Origin: Cladorhizidae sp. MBARI D1340-BT2
Taxonomy: Eukaryota > Porifera > Demospongiae > Poecilosclerida > Cladorhizidae
DNA length: 64,000 bases
Assembly: GCA_028752905.1 (NCBI GenBank)
Contig: JAQNBH010000013.1
Coordinates: 12,574,897 to 12,638,896 of the forward strand
Direction: 5' to 3'
Shown: in pieces, positions 15,201 through 30,534 of the stretch
Layout: the number at the start of each line of letters is the position of its first letter
Position numbering within the stretch: the stretch's first letter is position 1
Notes under the pieces: model-generated
Databases searched by the model: none
What the model was told of the DNA's origin: nothing
Seen by the model: only the letters and a program-made list of their open reading frames with translations
Program-made: the position numbers and the translations under genes

Positions 15201-18075
15201 TAATCCACCCCAAATAGTCTAGATACCTACTACAGAAGTGACCTGCTATCTGCATGTAAATTAATCAACCCCAGATAGTCTAGATGCCTACTACAGAAGT
15301 GACCTGGCCAATGCCTATCTGCATGTATATTAATCAACCCCAGATAGTCTAGATACCTACTACAGAAGTGACCTGACCAATGCCTATCTGCATGTACATT
15401 AATCAACCCCAGATAGTCTAGATGCCTACTACAGAAGTGACCTGCTATCTGCATGTAAATTAATCAACCCCAGATAGTCTAGATGCCTACTACAGAAGTG
15501 ACCTGGCCAATGCCTATCTGCATGTATATTAATCAACCCCAGATAGTCTAGATACCTACTACAGAAGTGACCTGGCCAATGCCTATCTGCATGTACATTA
15601 ATCAACCCCAGATAGTTTAGATGCCTACTACAGAAGTGACCTGGCCAATGCCTATCTGCATGTAAATTAATCAACCCCAGATAGTCTAGATGCCTACTAC
15701 AGAAGTGACCTGGCCAATGCCTACCTGCATGTACATTAATCAACCCCAGATAGTCTAGATACCTACTACAGAAGTGACCTGGCCAATGCCTATCTGCATG
15801 TACATTAATCAACCCCAGATAGTCTAGATGCCTACTACAGAAGTGACCTGGCCAATGCCTATCTGCATGTACATTAATCAACCCCAGATAGTCTAGATGC
15901 CTACTACAGAAGTGACCTGCTATCTGCATGTAAATTAATCAACCCCAGATAGTCTAGATGCCTACTACAGAAGTGACCTGGCCAATGCCTATCTGCATGT
16001 AAATTAATCAACCCCAGATAGTCTAGATGCCTACTATGGAAGTGACCTGGCCCATGCCTACCTGCATGTACATTAATCAACCCCAGATAGTCTAGATACC
16101 TACTACAGAAGTGACCTGGCCAATGCCTATCTGCATGTACATTAATCAACCCCAGATAGTCTAGATGCCTACTACAGAAGTGACCTGCTATCTGCATGTA
16201 AATTAATCAACCCCAGATAGTCTAGATGCCTACTAGAGAAGTGACCTGGCCAATGCCTATCTGCATGTATATTAATCAACCCCAGATAGTCTAGATACCT
16301 ACTACAGAAGTGACCTGGCCAATGCCTATCTGCATGTACATTAATCAACCCCAGATAGTTTAGATGCCTACTACAGAAGTGACCTGGCCAATGCCTATCT
16401 GCATGTAAATTAATCGACCCCAGATAGTCTAGATGCCTACTACAGAAGTGACCTGGCCAATGCCTACCTGCATGTACATTAATCAACCCCAGATAGTCTA
16501 GATACCTACTACAGAAGTGACCTGGCCAATGCCTATCTGCATGTACATTAATCAACCCCAGATAGTCTAGATGCCTACTACAGAAGTGACCTGGCCAATG
16601 CCTATCTGCATGTACATTAATCAACCCCAGATAGTCTAGATGCCTACTACAGAAGTGACCTGCTATCTGCATGTAAATTAATCAACCCCAGATAGTCTAG
16701 ATGCCTACTACAGAAGTGACCTGGCCAATGCCTATCTGCATGTATATTAATCAACCCCAGATAGTCTAGATACCTACTACAGAAGTGACCTGGCCAATGC
16801 CTATCTGCATGTACATTAATCAACCCCAGATAGTTTAGATGCCTACTACAGAAGTGACCTGGCCAATGCCTATCTGCATGTAAATTAATCAACCCCAGAT
16901 AGTCTAGATGCCTACTACAGAAGTGACCTGGCCAATGCCTATCTGCATGTACATTAATCAACCCCAGATAGTCTAGATGTCTACTACAGAAGTGACCTGG
17001 CCAATGCCTACCTGCATGTGTAAATTAATCCACCCCAAATAGTCTAGATACCTACTACAGAAGTGACCTGCTATCTGCATGTAAATTAATCAACCCCAGA
17101 TAGTCTAGATGCCTACTACAGAAGTGACCTGGCCAATGCCTATCTGCATGTATATTAATCAACCCCAGATAGTCTAGATACCTACTACAGAAGTGACCTG
17201 ACCAATGCCTATCTGCATGTACATTAATCAACCCCAGATAGTTTAGATGCCTACTACAGAAGTGACCTGGCCAATGCCTATCTGCATCTACATTAATCAA
17301 CCCCAGATAGTCTAGATGCCTACTACAGAAGTGACCTGGCCAATGCCTATCTGCATGTAAATTAATCAACCCCAGATAGTCTAGATGTCTACTACAGAAG
17401 TGACCTGGCCAATGCCTATCTGCATGTACATTAATCAACCCCAGATAGTCTAGATACCTACTACAGAAGTGACCTGGCCAATACCTACCTGCGTGTAAAT
17501 TAATCAACCCCAGATAGTCTAGATGCCTACTATGGAAGTGACCTGGCCCATGCCTACCTGCATGTACATTAATCAACCCCAGATAGTCTAGATACCTACT
17601 ACAGAAGTGACCTGGCCAATGCCTATCTGCATGTACATTAATCAACCCCAGATAGTCTAGATGCCTACTACAGAAGTGACCTGGCCAATGCCTATCTGCA
17701 TGTACATTAATCAACCCCAGATAGTCTAGATGCCTACTACAGAAGTGACCTGCTATCTGCATGTAAATTAATCAACCCCAGATAGTCTAGATGCCTACTA
17801 CAGAAGTGACCTGGCCAATGCCTATCTGCATGTATATTAATCAACCCCAGATAGTCTAGATACCTACTACAGAAGTGACGTGGCCAATGCCTATCTGCAT
17901 GTACATTAATCAACCCCAGATAGTCTAGATGCCTACTACAGAAGTGACCTGGCCAATGCCTATCTGCATGTACATTAATCAACCCCAGATAGTCTAGATG
18001 CCTACTACAGAAATGACCTGGCCAATGCCTACCTGCATGTGTAAATTAATCAACCCCAAATAGTCTAGATACCTA

Positions 18076-21000
18076 CTACAGAAGCGACCTGCTATCTGCA
18101 TGTAAATTAATCAACCCCAGATAGTCTAGATGCCTACTACAGAAGTGACCTGGCCAATGCCTATCTGCATGTATATTAATCAACCCCAGATAGTCTAGAT
18201 ACCCACTACAGAAGTGACCTGGCCAATGCCTATCTGCATGTACATTAATCAACCCCAGATAGTTTAGATGCCTACTACAGAAGTGACCTGGCCAATGCCT
18301 ATCTGCATGTAAATTAATCAACCCCAGATAGTCTAGATGCCTACTACAGAAGTGACCTGGCCAATGCCTATCTGCATGTACATTAATCAACCCCAGATAG
18401 TCTAGATGCCGAAGTGACCTGGCCAATGCCTACCTGCATGTAAATTAATCAACCCCAGATAGTCTAGATGCCTACTACAGAAGTGACCTGACCAATGCCT
18501 ATCTGCATGTATATTAATCAACCCCAGATAGTTTAGATGCCTACTACAGAAGTGACCTGGCCAATGCCTATCTGCATCTACATTAATCAACCCCAGATAG
18601 TCTAGATGCCTACTACAGAAGTGACCTGGCCAATGCCTATCTGCATGTATATTAATCAACCCCAGATAGTTTAGATGCCTACTACAGAAGTGACCTGGCC
18701 AATGCCTATCTGCATCTACATTAATCAACCCCAGATAGTCTAGATGCCTACTACAGAAGTGACCTGGCCAATGCCTATCTGCATGTAAATTAATCAACCC
18801 CAGATAGTCTAGATGTCTACTACAGAAGTGACCTGGCCAATGCCTATCTGCATGTACATTAATCAACACCAGATAGTCTAGATACCTACTACAGAAGTGA
18901 CCTGGCCAATACCTACCTGCGTGTAAATTAATCAACCCCAGATAGTCTAGATGCCTACTATGGAAGTGACCTGGCCCATGCCTACCTGCATGTACATTAA
19001 TCAACCCCAGATAGTCTAGATACCTACTACAGAAGTGACCTGGCCAATGCCTATCTGCATGTACATTAATCAACCCCAGATAGTCTAGATGCCTACTACA
19101 GAAGTGACCTGGCCAATGCCTATCTGCATGTACATTAATCAACCCCAGATAGTCTAGATGCCTACTACAGAAGTGACCTGCTATCTGCATGTAAATTAAT
19201 CAACCCCAGATAGTCTAGATGCCTACTACAGAAGTGACCTGGCCAATGCCTATCTGCATGTATATTAATCAACCCCAGATAGTCTAGATACCTACTACAG
19301 AAGTGACCTGGCCAATGCCTATCTGCATGTACATTAATCATCCCCAGATAGTTTAGATGCCTACTACAGAAGTGACCTGGCCAATGCCTATCTGCATGTA
19401 AATTAATCAACCCCAGATAGTCTAGATGCCTACTACAGAAGTGACCTGGCCAATGCCTACCTGCATGTACATTAATCAACCCCAGATAGTCTAGATACCT
19501 ACTACAGAAGTGACCTGGCCAATGCCTATCTGCATGTACATTAATCAACCCCAGATAGTCTAGATGCCTACTACAGAAGTGACCTGGCCAATGCCTATCT
19601 GCATGTACATTAATCAACCCCAGATAGTCTAGATGCCTACTACAGAAGTGACCTGCTATCTGCATGTAAATTAATCAACCCCAGATAGTCTAGATGCCTA
19701 CTACAGAAGTGACCTGGCCAATGCCTATCTGCATGTATATTAATCAACCCCAGATAGTCTAGATACCTACTACAGAAGTGACCTGGCCAATGCCTATCTG
19801 CATGTACATTAATCAACCCCAGATAGTTTAGATGCCTACTACAGAAGTGACCTGGCCAATGCCTATCTGCATGTAAATTAATCAACCCCAGATAGTCTAG
19901 ATGCCTACTACAGAAGTGACCTGGCCAATGCCTATCTGCATGTACATTAATCAACCCCAGATAGTCTAGATGTCTACTACAGAAGTGACCTGGCCAATGC
20001 CTACCTGCATGTGTAAATTAATCCACCCCAAATAGTCTAGATACCTACTACAGAAGTGACCTGCTATCTGCATGTAAATTAATCAACCCCAGATAGTCTA
20101 GATGCCTACTACAGAAGTGACCTGGCCAATGCCTATCTGCATGTATATTAATCAACCCCAGATAGTCTAGATACCTACTACAGAAGTGACCTGACCAATG
20201 CCTATCTGCATGTACATTAATCAACCCCAGATAGTTTAGATGCCTACTACAGAAGTGACCTGGCCAATGCCTATCTGCATCTACATTAATCAACCCCAGA
20301 TAGTCTAGATGCCTACTACAGAAGTGACCTGGCCAATGCCTATCTGCATGTAAATTAATCAACCCCAGATAGTCTAGATGTCTACTACAGAAGTGACCTG
20401 GCCAATGCCTATCTGCATGTACATTAATCAACCCCAGATAGTCTAGATACCTACTACAGAAGTGACCTGGCCAATGCCTATCTGCATGTATATTAATCAA
20501 CCCAAGATAGTCTAGATACCTACTACAGAAGTGACGTGGCCAATGCCTATCTGCATGTACATTAATCAACCCCAGATAGTCTAGATGCCTACTACAGAAG
20601 TGACCTGGCCAATGCCTATCTGCATGTACATTAATCAACCCCAGATAGTCTAGATGCCTACTACAGAAGTGACCTGGCCAATGCCTACCTGCATGTGTAA
20701 ATTAATCAACCCCAAATAGTCTAGATACCTACTACAGAAGCGACCTGCTATCTGCATGTAAATTAATCAACCCCAGATAGTCTAGATGCCTACTACAGAA
20801 GTGACCTGGCCAATGCCTATCTGCATGTATATTAATCAACCCCAGATAGTCTAGATACCCACTACAGAAGTGACCTGGCCAATGCCTATCTGCATGTACA
20901 TTAATCAACCCCAGATAGTTTAGACGCCTACTACAGAAGTGACCTGGCCAATGCCTATCTGCATGTAAATTAATCAACCCCAGATAGTCTAGATGCCTAC

Positions 21001-24000
21001 TACAGAAGTGACCTGGCCAATGCCTATCTGCATGTACATTAATCAACCCCAGATAGTCTAGATGCCGAAGTGACCTGGCCAATGCCTACCTGCATGTAAA
21101 TTAATCAACCCCAGATAGTCTAGATGCCTACTACAGAAGTGACCTGACCAATGCTTATCTGCATGTATATTAATCAACCCCAGATAGTTTAGATGCCTAC
21201 TACAGAAGTGACCTGGCCAATGCCTATCTGCATCTACATTAATCAACCCCAGATAGTCTAGATGCCTACTACAGAAGTGACCTGGCCAATGCCTATCTGC
21301 ATGTATATTAATCAACCCCAGATAGTTTAGATGCCTACTACAGAAGTGACCTGGCCAATGCCTATCTGCATCTACATTAATCAACCCCAGATAGTCTAGA
21401 TGCCTACTACAGAAGTGACCTGGCCAATGCCTATCTGCATGTAAATTAATCAACCCCAGATAGTCTAGATGTCTACTACAGAAGTGACCTGGCCAATGCC
21501 TATCTGCATGTACATTAATCAACACCAGATAGTCTAGATACCTACTACAGAAGTGACCTGGCCAATACCTACCTGCGTGTAAATTAATCAACCCCAGATA
21601 GTCTAGATGCCTACTATGGAAGTGACCTGGCCCATGCCTACCTGCATGTACATTAATCAACCCCAGATAGTCTAGATACCTACTACAGAAGTGACCTGGC
21701 CAATGCCTATCTGCATGTACATTAATCAACCCCAGATAGTCTAGATGCCTACTACAGAAGTGACCTGGCCAATGCCTATCTGCATGTACATTAATCAACC
21801 CCAGATAGTCTAGATGCCTACTACAGAAGTGACCTGCTATCTGCATGTAAATTAATCAACCCCAGATAGTCTAGATGCCTACTACAGAAGTGACCTGGCC
21901 AATGCCTATCTGCATGTATATTAATCAACCCCAGATAGTCTAGATACCTACTACAGAAGTGACCTGGCCAATGCCTATCTGCATGTACATTAATCAACCC
22001 CAGATAGTTTAGATGCCTACTACAGAAGTGACCTGGCCAATGCCTATCTGCATGTAAATTAATCAACCCCAGATAGTCTAGATGCCTACTACAGAAGTGA
22101 CCTGGCCAATGCCTATCTGCATGTACATTAATCAACCCCAGATAGTCTAGATGTCTACTACAGAAGTGACCTGGCCAATGCCTACCTGCATGTACATTAA
22201 TCAACCCCAGATAGTCTAGATACCTACTACAGAAGTGACCTGGCCAATGCCTATCTGCATGTACATTAATCAACCCCAGATAGTCTAGATACCTACTACA
22301 GAAGTGACCTGGCCAATACCTACCTGCGTGTAAATTAATCAACCCCAGATAGTCTAGATGCCTACTATGGAAGTGACCTGGCCCATGCCTACCTGCATGT
22401 ACATTAATCAACCCCAGATAGTCTAGATACCTACTACAGAAGTGACCTGGCCAATGCCTATCTGCATGTACATTAATCAACCCCAGATAGTCTAGATGCC
22501 TACTACAGAAGTGACCTGGCCAATGCCTATCTGCATGTACATTAATCAACCCCAGATAGTCTAGATGCCTACTACAGAAGTGACCTGGCCAATGCCTATC
22601 TGCATGTATATTAATCAACCCCAGATAGTCTAGATACCTACTACAGAAGTGACGTGGCCAATGCCTATCTGCATGTACATTAATCAACCCCAGATAGTCT
22701 AGATGCCTACTACAGAAGTGACCTGGCCAATGCCTATCTGCATGTACATTAATCAACCCCAGATAGTCTAGATGCCTACTACAGAAGTGACCTGGCCAAT
22801 GCCTACCTGCATGTGTAAATTAATCAACCCCAAATAGTCTAGATACCTACTACAGAAGCGACCTGCTATCTGCATGTAAATTAATCAACCCCAGATAGTC
22901 TAGATGCCTACTACAGAAGTGACCTGGCCAATGCCTATCTGCATGTATATTAATCAACCCCAGATAGTCTAGATACCCACTACAGAAGTGACCTGGCCAA
23001 TGCCTATCTGCATGTACATTAATCAACCCCAGATAGTTTAGATGCCTACTACAGAAGTGACCTGGCCAATGCCTATCTGCATGTAAATTAATCAACCCCA
23101 GATAGTCTAGATGCCTACTACAGAAGTGACCTGGCCAATGCCTATCTGCATGTACATTAATCAACCCCAGATAGTCTAGATGCCGAAGTGACCTGGCCAA
23201 TGCCTACCTGCATGTAAATTAATCAACCCCAGATAGTCTAGATGCCTACTACAGAAGTGACCTGACCAATGCTTATCTGCATGTATATTAATCAACCCCA
23301 GATAGTTTAGATGCCTACTACAGAAGTGACCTGGCCAATGCCTATCTGCATCTACATTAATCAACCCCAGATAGTCTAGATGCCTACTACAGAAGTGACC
23401 TGGCCAATGCCTATCTGCATGTATATTAATCAACCCCAGATAGTTTAGATGCCTACTACAGAAGTGACCTGGCCAATGCCTATCTGCATCTACATTAATC
23501 AACCCCAGATAGTCTAGATGCCTACTACAGAAGTGACCTGGCCAATGCCTATCTGCATGTAAATTAATCAACCCCAGATAGTCTAGATGTCTACTACAGA
23601 AGTGACCTGGCCAATGCCTATCTGCATGTACATTAATCAACACCAGATAGTCTAGATACCTACTACAGAAGTGACCTGGCCAATACCTACCTGCGTGTAA
23701 ATTAATCAACCCCAGATAGTCTAGATGCCTACTATGGAAGTGACCTGGCCCATGCCTACCTGCATGTACATTAATCAACCCCAGATAGTCTAGATACCTA
23801 CTACAGAAGTGACCTGGCCAATGCCTATCTGCATGTACATTAATCAACCCCAGATAGTCTAGATGCCTACTACAGAAGTGACCTGGCCAATGCCTATCTG
23901 CATGTACATTAATCAACCCCAGATAGTCTAGATGCCTACTACAGAAGTGACCTGCTATCTGCATGTAAATTAATCAACCCCAGATAGTCTAGATGCCTAC

Positions 24001-26082
24001 TACAGAAGTGACCTGGCCAATGCCTATCTGCATGTATATTAATCAACCCCAGATAGTCTAGATACCTACTACAGAAGTGACCTGGCCAATGCCTATCTGC
24101 ATGTACATTAATCAACCCCAGATAGTTTAGATGCCTACTACAGAAGTGACCTGGCCAATGCCTATCTGCATGTAAATTAATCAACCCCAGATAGTCTAGA
24201 TGCCTACTACAGAAGTGACCTGGCCAATGCCTATCTGCATGTACATTAATCAACCCCAGATAGTCTAGATGTCTACTACAGAAGTGACCTGGCCAATGCC
24301 TACCTGCATGTACATTAATCAACCCCAGATAGTCTAGATACCTACTACAGAAGTGACCTGGCCAATGCCTATCTGCATGTACATTAATCAACCCCAGATA
24401 GTCTAGATACCTACTACAGAAGTGACCTGGCCAATACCTACCTGCGTGTAAATTAATCAACCCCAGATAGTCTAGATGCCTACTATGGAAGTGACCTGGC
24501 CCATGCCTACCTGCATGTACATTAATCAACCCCAGATAGTCTAGATACCTACTACAGAAGTGACCTGGCCAATGCCTATCTGCATGTACATTAATCAACC
24601 CCAGATAGTCTAGATGCCTACTACAGAAGTGACCTGGCCAATGCCTATCTGCATGTACATTAATCAACCCCAGATAGTCTAGATGCCTACTACAGAAGTG
24701 ACCTGGCCAATGCCTATCTGCATGTATATTAATCAACCCCAGATAGTCTAGATACCTACTACAGAAGTGACGTGGCCAATGCCTATCTGCATGTACATTA
24801 ATCAACCCCAGATAGTCTAGATGCCTACTACAGAAGTGACCTGGCCAATGCCTATCTGCATGTACATTAATCAACCCCAGATAGTCTAGATGCCTACTAC
24901 AGAAGTGACCTGGCCAATGCCTACCTGCATGTGTAAATTAATCAACCCCAAATAGTCTAGATACCTACTACAGAAGCGACCTGCTATCTGCATGTAAATT
25001 AATCAACCCCAGATAGTCTAGATGCCTACTACAGAAGTGACCTGGCCAATGCCTATCTGCATGTATATTAATCAACCCCAGATAGTCTAGATACCCACTA
25101 CAGAAGTGACCTGGCCAATGCCTATCTGCATGTACATTAATCAACCCCAGATAGTTTAGATGCCTACTACAGAAGTGACCTGGCCAATGCCTATCTGCAT
25201 GTAAATTAATCAACCCCAGATAGTCTAGATGCCTACTACAGAAGTGACCTGGCCAATGCCTATCTGCATGTACATTAATCAACCCCAGATAGTCTAGATG
25301 CCGAAGTGACCTGGCCAATGCCTACCTGCATGTAAATTAATCAACCCCAGATAGTCTAGATGCCTACTACAGAAGTGACCTGACCAATGCCTATCTGCAT
25401 GTATATTAATCAACCCGAGATAGTTTAGATGCCTACTACAGAAGTGACCTGGCCAATGCCTATCTGCATCTACATTAATCAACCCCAGATAGTCTAGATG
25501 CCTACTACAGAAGTGACCTGGCCAATGCCTATCTGCATGTATATTAATCAACCCCAGATAGTTTAGATGCCTACTACAGAAGTGACCTGGCCAATGCCTA
25601 TCTGCATCTACATTAATCAACCCCAGATAGTCTAGATGCCTACTACAGAAGTGACCTGGCCAATGCCTATCTGCATGTAAATTAATCAACCCCAGATAGT
25701 CTAGATGTCTACTACAGAAGTGACCTGGCCAATGCCTATCTGCATGTACATTAATCAACACCAGATAGTCTAGATACCTACTACAGAAGTGACCTGGCCA
25801 ATACCTACCTGCGTGTAAATTAATCAACCCCAGATAGTCTAGATGCCTACTATGGAAGTGACCTGGCCCATGCCTACCTGCATGTACATTAATCAACCCC
25901 AGATAGTCTAGATACCTACTACAGAAGTGACCTGGCCAATGCCTATCTGCATGTACATTAATCAACCCCAGATAGTCTAGATGCCTACTACAGAAGTGAC
26001 CTGGCCAATGCCTATCTGCATGTACATTAATCAACCCCAGATAGTCTAGATGCCTACTACAGAAGTGACCTGCTATCTGCAT
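18076..26082. repeat. 2118-bp higher-order repeats inside the satellite
   Basis: Landmarks at 20732, 22850 and 24968, and at 21058, 23176 and 25294, are spaced exactly 2118 bp. This equals 31 monomers less 21 bp (two 8-bp losses, one 7-bp loss, one 2-bp gain). A related block starts at 18076 with 2656-bp spacing to the next copy. The 2118 spacing also appears earlier (8546 to 10664, 11259 to 13377), so this unit was reused in several places. Confidence 0.85.
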
Positions 26083-26999
26083 GTAAATTAATCAACCCCA
26101 GATAGTCTAGATGCCTACTACAGAAGTGACCTGGCCAATGCCTATCTGCATGTATATTAATCAACCCCAGATAGTCTAGATACCTACTACAGAAGTGACC
26201 TGGCCAATGCCTATCTGCATGTACATTAATCAACCCCAGATAGTTTAGATGCCTACTACAGAAGTGACCTGGCCAATGCCTATCTGCATGTAAATTAATC
26301 AACCCCAGATAGTCTAGATGCCTACTACAGAAGTGACCTGGCCAATGCCTACCTGCATGTACATTAATCAACCCCAGATAGTCTAGATACCTACTACAGA
26401 AGTGACCTGGCCAATGCCTATCTGCATGTACATTAATCAACCCCAGATAGTCTAGATGCCTACTACAGAAGTGACCTGGCCAATGCCTATCTGCATGTAC
26501 ATTAATCAACCCCAGATAGTCTAGATGCCTACTACAGAAGTGACCTGCTATCTGCATGTAAATTAATCAACCCCAGATAGTCTAGATGCCTACTACAGAA
26601 GTGACCTGGCCAATGCCTATCTGCATGTATATTAATCAACCCCAGATAGTCTAGATACCTACTACAGAAGTGACCTGGCCAATGCCTATCTGCATGTACA
26701 TTAATCAACCCCAGATAGTTTAGATGCCTACTACAGAAGTGACCTGGCCAATGCCTATCTGCATGTAAATTAATCAACCCCAGATAGTCTAGATGCCTAC
26801 TACAGAAGTGACCTGGCCAATGCCTATCTGCATGTACATTAATCAACCCCAGATAGTCTAGATGTCTACTACAGAAGTGACCTGGCCAATGCCTACCTGC
26901 ATGTGTAAATTAATCCACCCCAAATAGTCTAGATACCTACTACAGAAGTGACCTGCTATCTGCATGTAAATTAATCAACCCCAGATAGTCTAGATGCCT

Positions 27000-29900
27000 A
27001 CTACAGAAGTGACCTGGCCAATGCCTATCTGCATGTATATTAATCAACCCCAGATAGTCTAGATACCTACTACAGAAGTGACCTGACCAATGCCTATCTG
27101 CATGTACATTAATCAACCCCAGATAGTTTAGATGCCTACTACAGAAGTGACCTGGCCAATGCCTATCTGCATCTACATTAATCAACCCCAGATAGTCTAG
27201 ATGACTACTACAGAAGTGACCTGGCCAATGCCTATCTGCATGTAAATTAATCAACCCCAGATAGTCTAGATGTCTACTACAGAAGTGACCTGGCCAATGC
27301 CTATCTGCATGTACATTAATCAACCCCAGATAGTCTAGATACCTACTACAGAAGTGACCTGGCCAATACCTACCTGCGTGTAAATTAATCAACCCCAGAT
27401 AGTCTAGATGCCTACTATGGAAGTGACCTGGCCCATGCCTACCTGCATGTACATTAATCAACCCCAGATAGTCTAGATACCTACTACAGAAGTGACCTGG
27501 CCAATGCCTATCTGCATGTACATTAATCAACCCCAGATAGTCTAGATGCCTACTACAGAAGTGACCTGGCCAATGCCTATCTGCATGTACATTAATCAAC
27601 CCCAGATAGTCTAGATGCCTACTACAGAAGTGACCTGCTATCTGCATGTAAATTAATCAACCCCAGATAGTCTAGATGCCTACTACAGAAGTGACCTGGC
27701 CAATACCTATCTGCATGTATATTAATCAACCCCAGATAGTCTAGATACCTACTACAGAAGTGACGTGGCCAATGCCTATCTGCATGTACATTAATCAACC
27801 CCAGATAGTCTAGATGCCTACTACAGAAGTGACCTGGCCAATGCCTATCTGCATGTACATTAATCAACCCCAGATAGTCTAGATGCCTACTACAGAAGTG
27901 ACCTGGCCAATGCCTACCTGCATGTGTAAATTAATCAACCCCAAATAGTCTAGATACCTACTACAGAAGCGACCTGCTATCTGCATGTAAATTAATCAAC
28001 CCCAGATAGTCTAGATGCCTACTACAGAAGTGACCTGGCCAATGCCTATCTGCATGTATATTAATCAACCCCAGATAGTCTAGATACCCACTACAGAAGT
28101 GACCTGGCCAATGCCTATCTGCATGTACATTAATCAACCCCAGATAGTTTAGATGCCTACTACAGAAGTGACCTGGCCAATGCCTATCTGCATGTAAATT
28201 AATCAACCCCAGATAGTCTAGATGCCTACTACAGAAGTGACCTGGCCAATGCCTACCTGCATGTACATTAATCAACCCCAGATAGTCTAGATACCTACTA
28301 CAGAAGTGACCTGGCCAATGCCTATCTGCATGTACATTAATCAACCCCAGATAGTCTAGATGCCTACTACAGAAGTGACCTGGCCAATGCCTATCTGCAT
28401 GTACATTAATCAACCCCAGATAGTCTAGATGCCTACTACAGAAGTGACCTGCTATCTGCATGTAAATTAATCAACCCCAGATAGTCTAGATGCCTACTAC
28501 AGAAGTGACCTGGCCAATGCCTATCTGCATGTATATTAATCAACCCCAGATAGTCTAGATACCTACTACAGAAGTGACCTGGCCAATGCCTATCTGCATG
28601 TACATTAATCAACCCCAGATAGTTTAGATGCCTACTACAGAAGTGACCTGGCCAATGCCTATCTGCATGTAAATTAATCAACCCCAGATAGTCTAGATGC
28701 CTACTACAGAAGTGACCTGGCCAATGCCTATCTGCATGTACATTAATCAACCCCAGATAGTCTAGATGTCTACTACAGAAGTGACCTGGCCAATGCCTAT
28801 CTGCATGTATATTAATCAACCCCAGATAGTCTAGATACCTACTACAGAAGTGACCTGACCAATGCCTATCTGCATGTACATTAATCAACCCCAGATAGTT
28901 TAGATGCCTACTACAGAAGTGACCTGGCCAATGCCTATCTGCATCTACATTAATCAACCCCAGATAGTCTAGATGCCTACTACAGAAGTGACCTGGCCAA
29001 TGCCTATCTGCATGTAAATTAATCAACCCCAGATAGTCTAGATGTCTACTACAGAAGTGACCTGGCCAATGCCTATCTGCATGTACATTAATCAACCCCA
29101 GATAGTCTAGATACCTACTACAGAAGTGACCTGGCCAATACCTACCTGCGTGTAAATTAATCAACCCCAGATAGTCTAGATGCCTACTATGGAAGTGACC
29201 TGGCCCATGCCTACCTGCATGTACATTAATCAACCCCAGATAGTCTAGATACCTACTACAGAAGTGACCTGGCCAATGCCTATCTGCATGTACATTAATC
29301 AACCCCAGATAGTCTAGATGCCTACTACAGAAGTGACCTGGCCAATGCCTATCTGCATGTACATTAATCAACCCCAGATAGTCTAGATGCCTACTACAGA
29401 AGTGACCTGCTATCTGCATGTAAATTAATCAACCCCAGATAGTCTAGATGCCTACTACAGAAGTGACCTGGCCAATACCTATCTGCATGTATATTAATCA
29501 ACCCCAGATAGTCTAGATACCTACTACAGAAGTGACGTGGCCAATGCCTATCTGCATGTACATTAATCAACCCCAGATAGTCTAGATGCCTACTACAGAA
29601 GTGACCTGGCCAATGCCTATCTGCATGTACATTAATCAACCCCAGATAGTCTAGATGCCTACTACAGAAGTGACCTGGCCAATGCCTACCTGCATGTGTA
29701 AATTAATCAACCCCAAATAGTCTAGATACCTACTACAGAAGCGACCTGCTATCTGCATGTAAATTAATCAACCCCAGATAGTCTAGATGCCTACTACAGA
29801 AGTGACCTGGCCAATGCCTATCTGCATGTATATTAATCAACCCCAGATAGTCTAGATACCCACTACAGAAGTGACCTGGCCAATGCCTATCTGCATGTAC

Positions 29901-30233
29901 ATTAATCAACCCCAGATAGTTTAGATGCCTACTACAGAAGTGACCTGGCCAATGCCTATCTGCATGTAAATTAATCAACCCCAGATAGTCTAGATGCCTA
30001 CTACAGAAGTGACCTGGCCAATGCCTACCTGCATGTACATTAATCAACCCCAGATAGTCTAGATACCTACTACAGAAGTGACCTGGCCAATGCCTATCTG
30101 CATGTACATTAATCAACCCCAGATAGTCTAGATGCCTACTACAGAAGTGACCTGGCCAATGCCTATCTGCATGTACATTAATCAACCCCAGATAGTCTAG
30201 ATGCCTACTACAGAAGTGACCTGCTATCTGCAT
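27000..30233. repeat. 1772-bp block duplication inside the satellite
   Basis: Variant series beginning at 27622 and 27961 recur at 29394 and 29733, a spacing of 1772 bp. That equals 26 monomers less three 8-bp losses plus one 2-bp gain. A private substitution (CCAATACCTATCTG) is shared by both copies. The outer edges are approximate. Confidence 0.75.
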
Positions 30234-30534
30234 GTAAATTAATCAACCCCAGATAGTCTAGATGCCTATTACAGAAGTGACCTGGCCAATGCCTATCTGC
30301 ATGTATATTAATCAACCCCAGATAGTCTAGATACCTACTACAGAAGTGACCTGGCCAATGCCTATCTGCATGTACATTAATCAACCCCAGATAGTTTAGA
30401 TGCCTACTACAGAAGTGACCTGGCCAATGCCTATCTGCATGTAAATTAATCAACCCCAGATAGTCTAGATGCCTACTACAGAAGTGACCTGGCCAATGCC
30501 TATCTGCATGTACATTAATCAACCCCAGATAGTC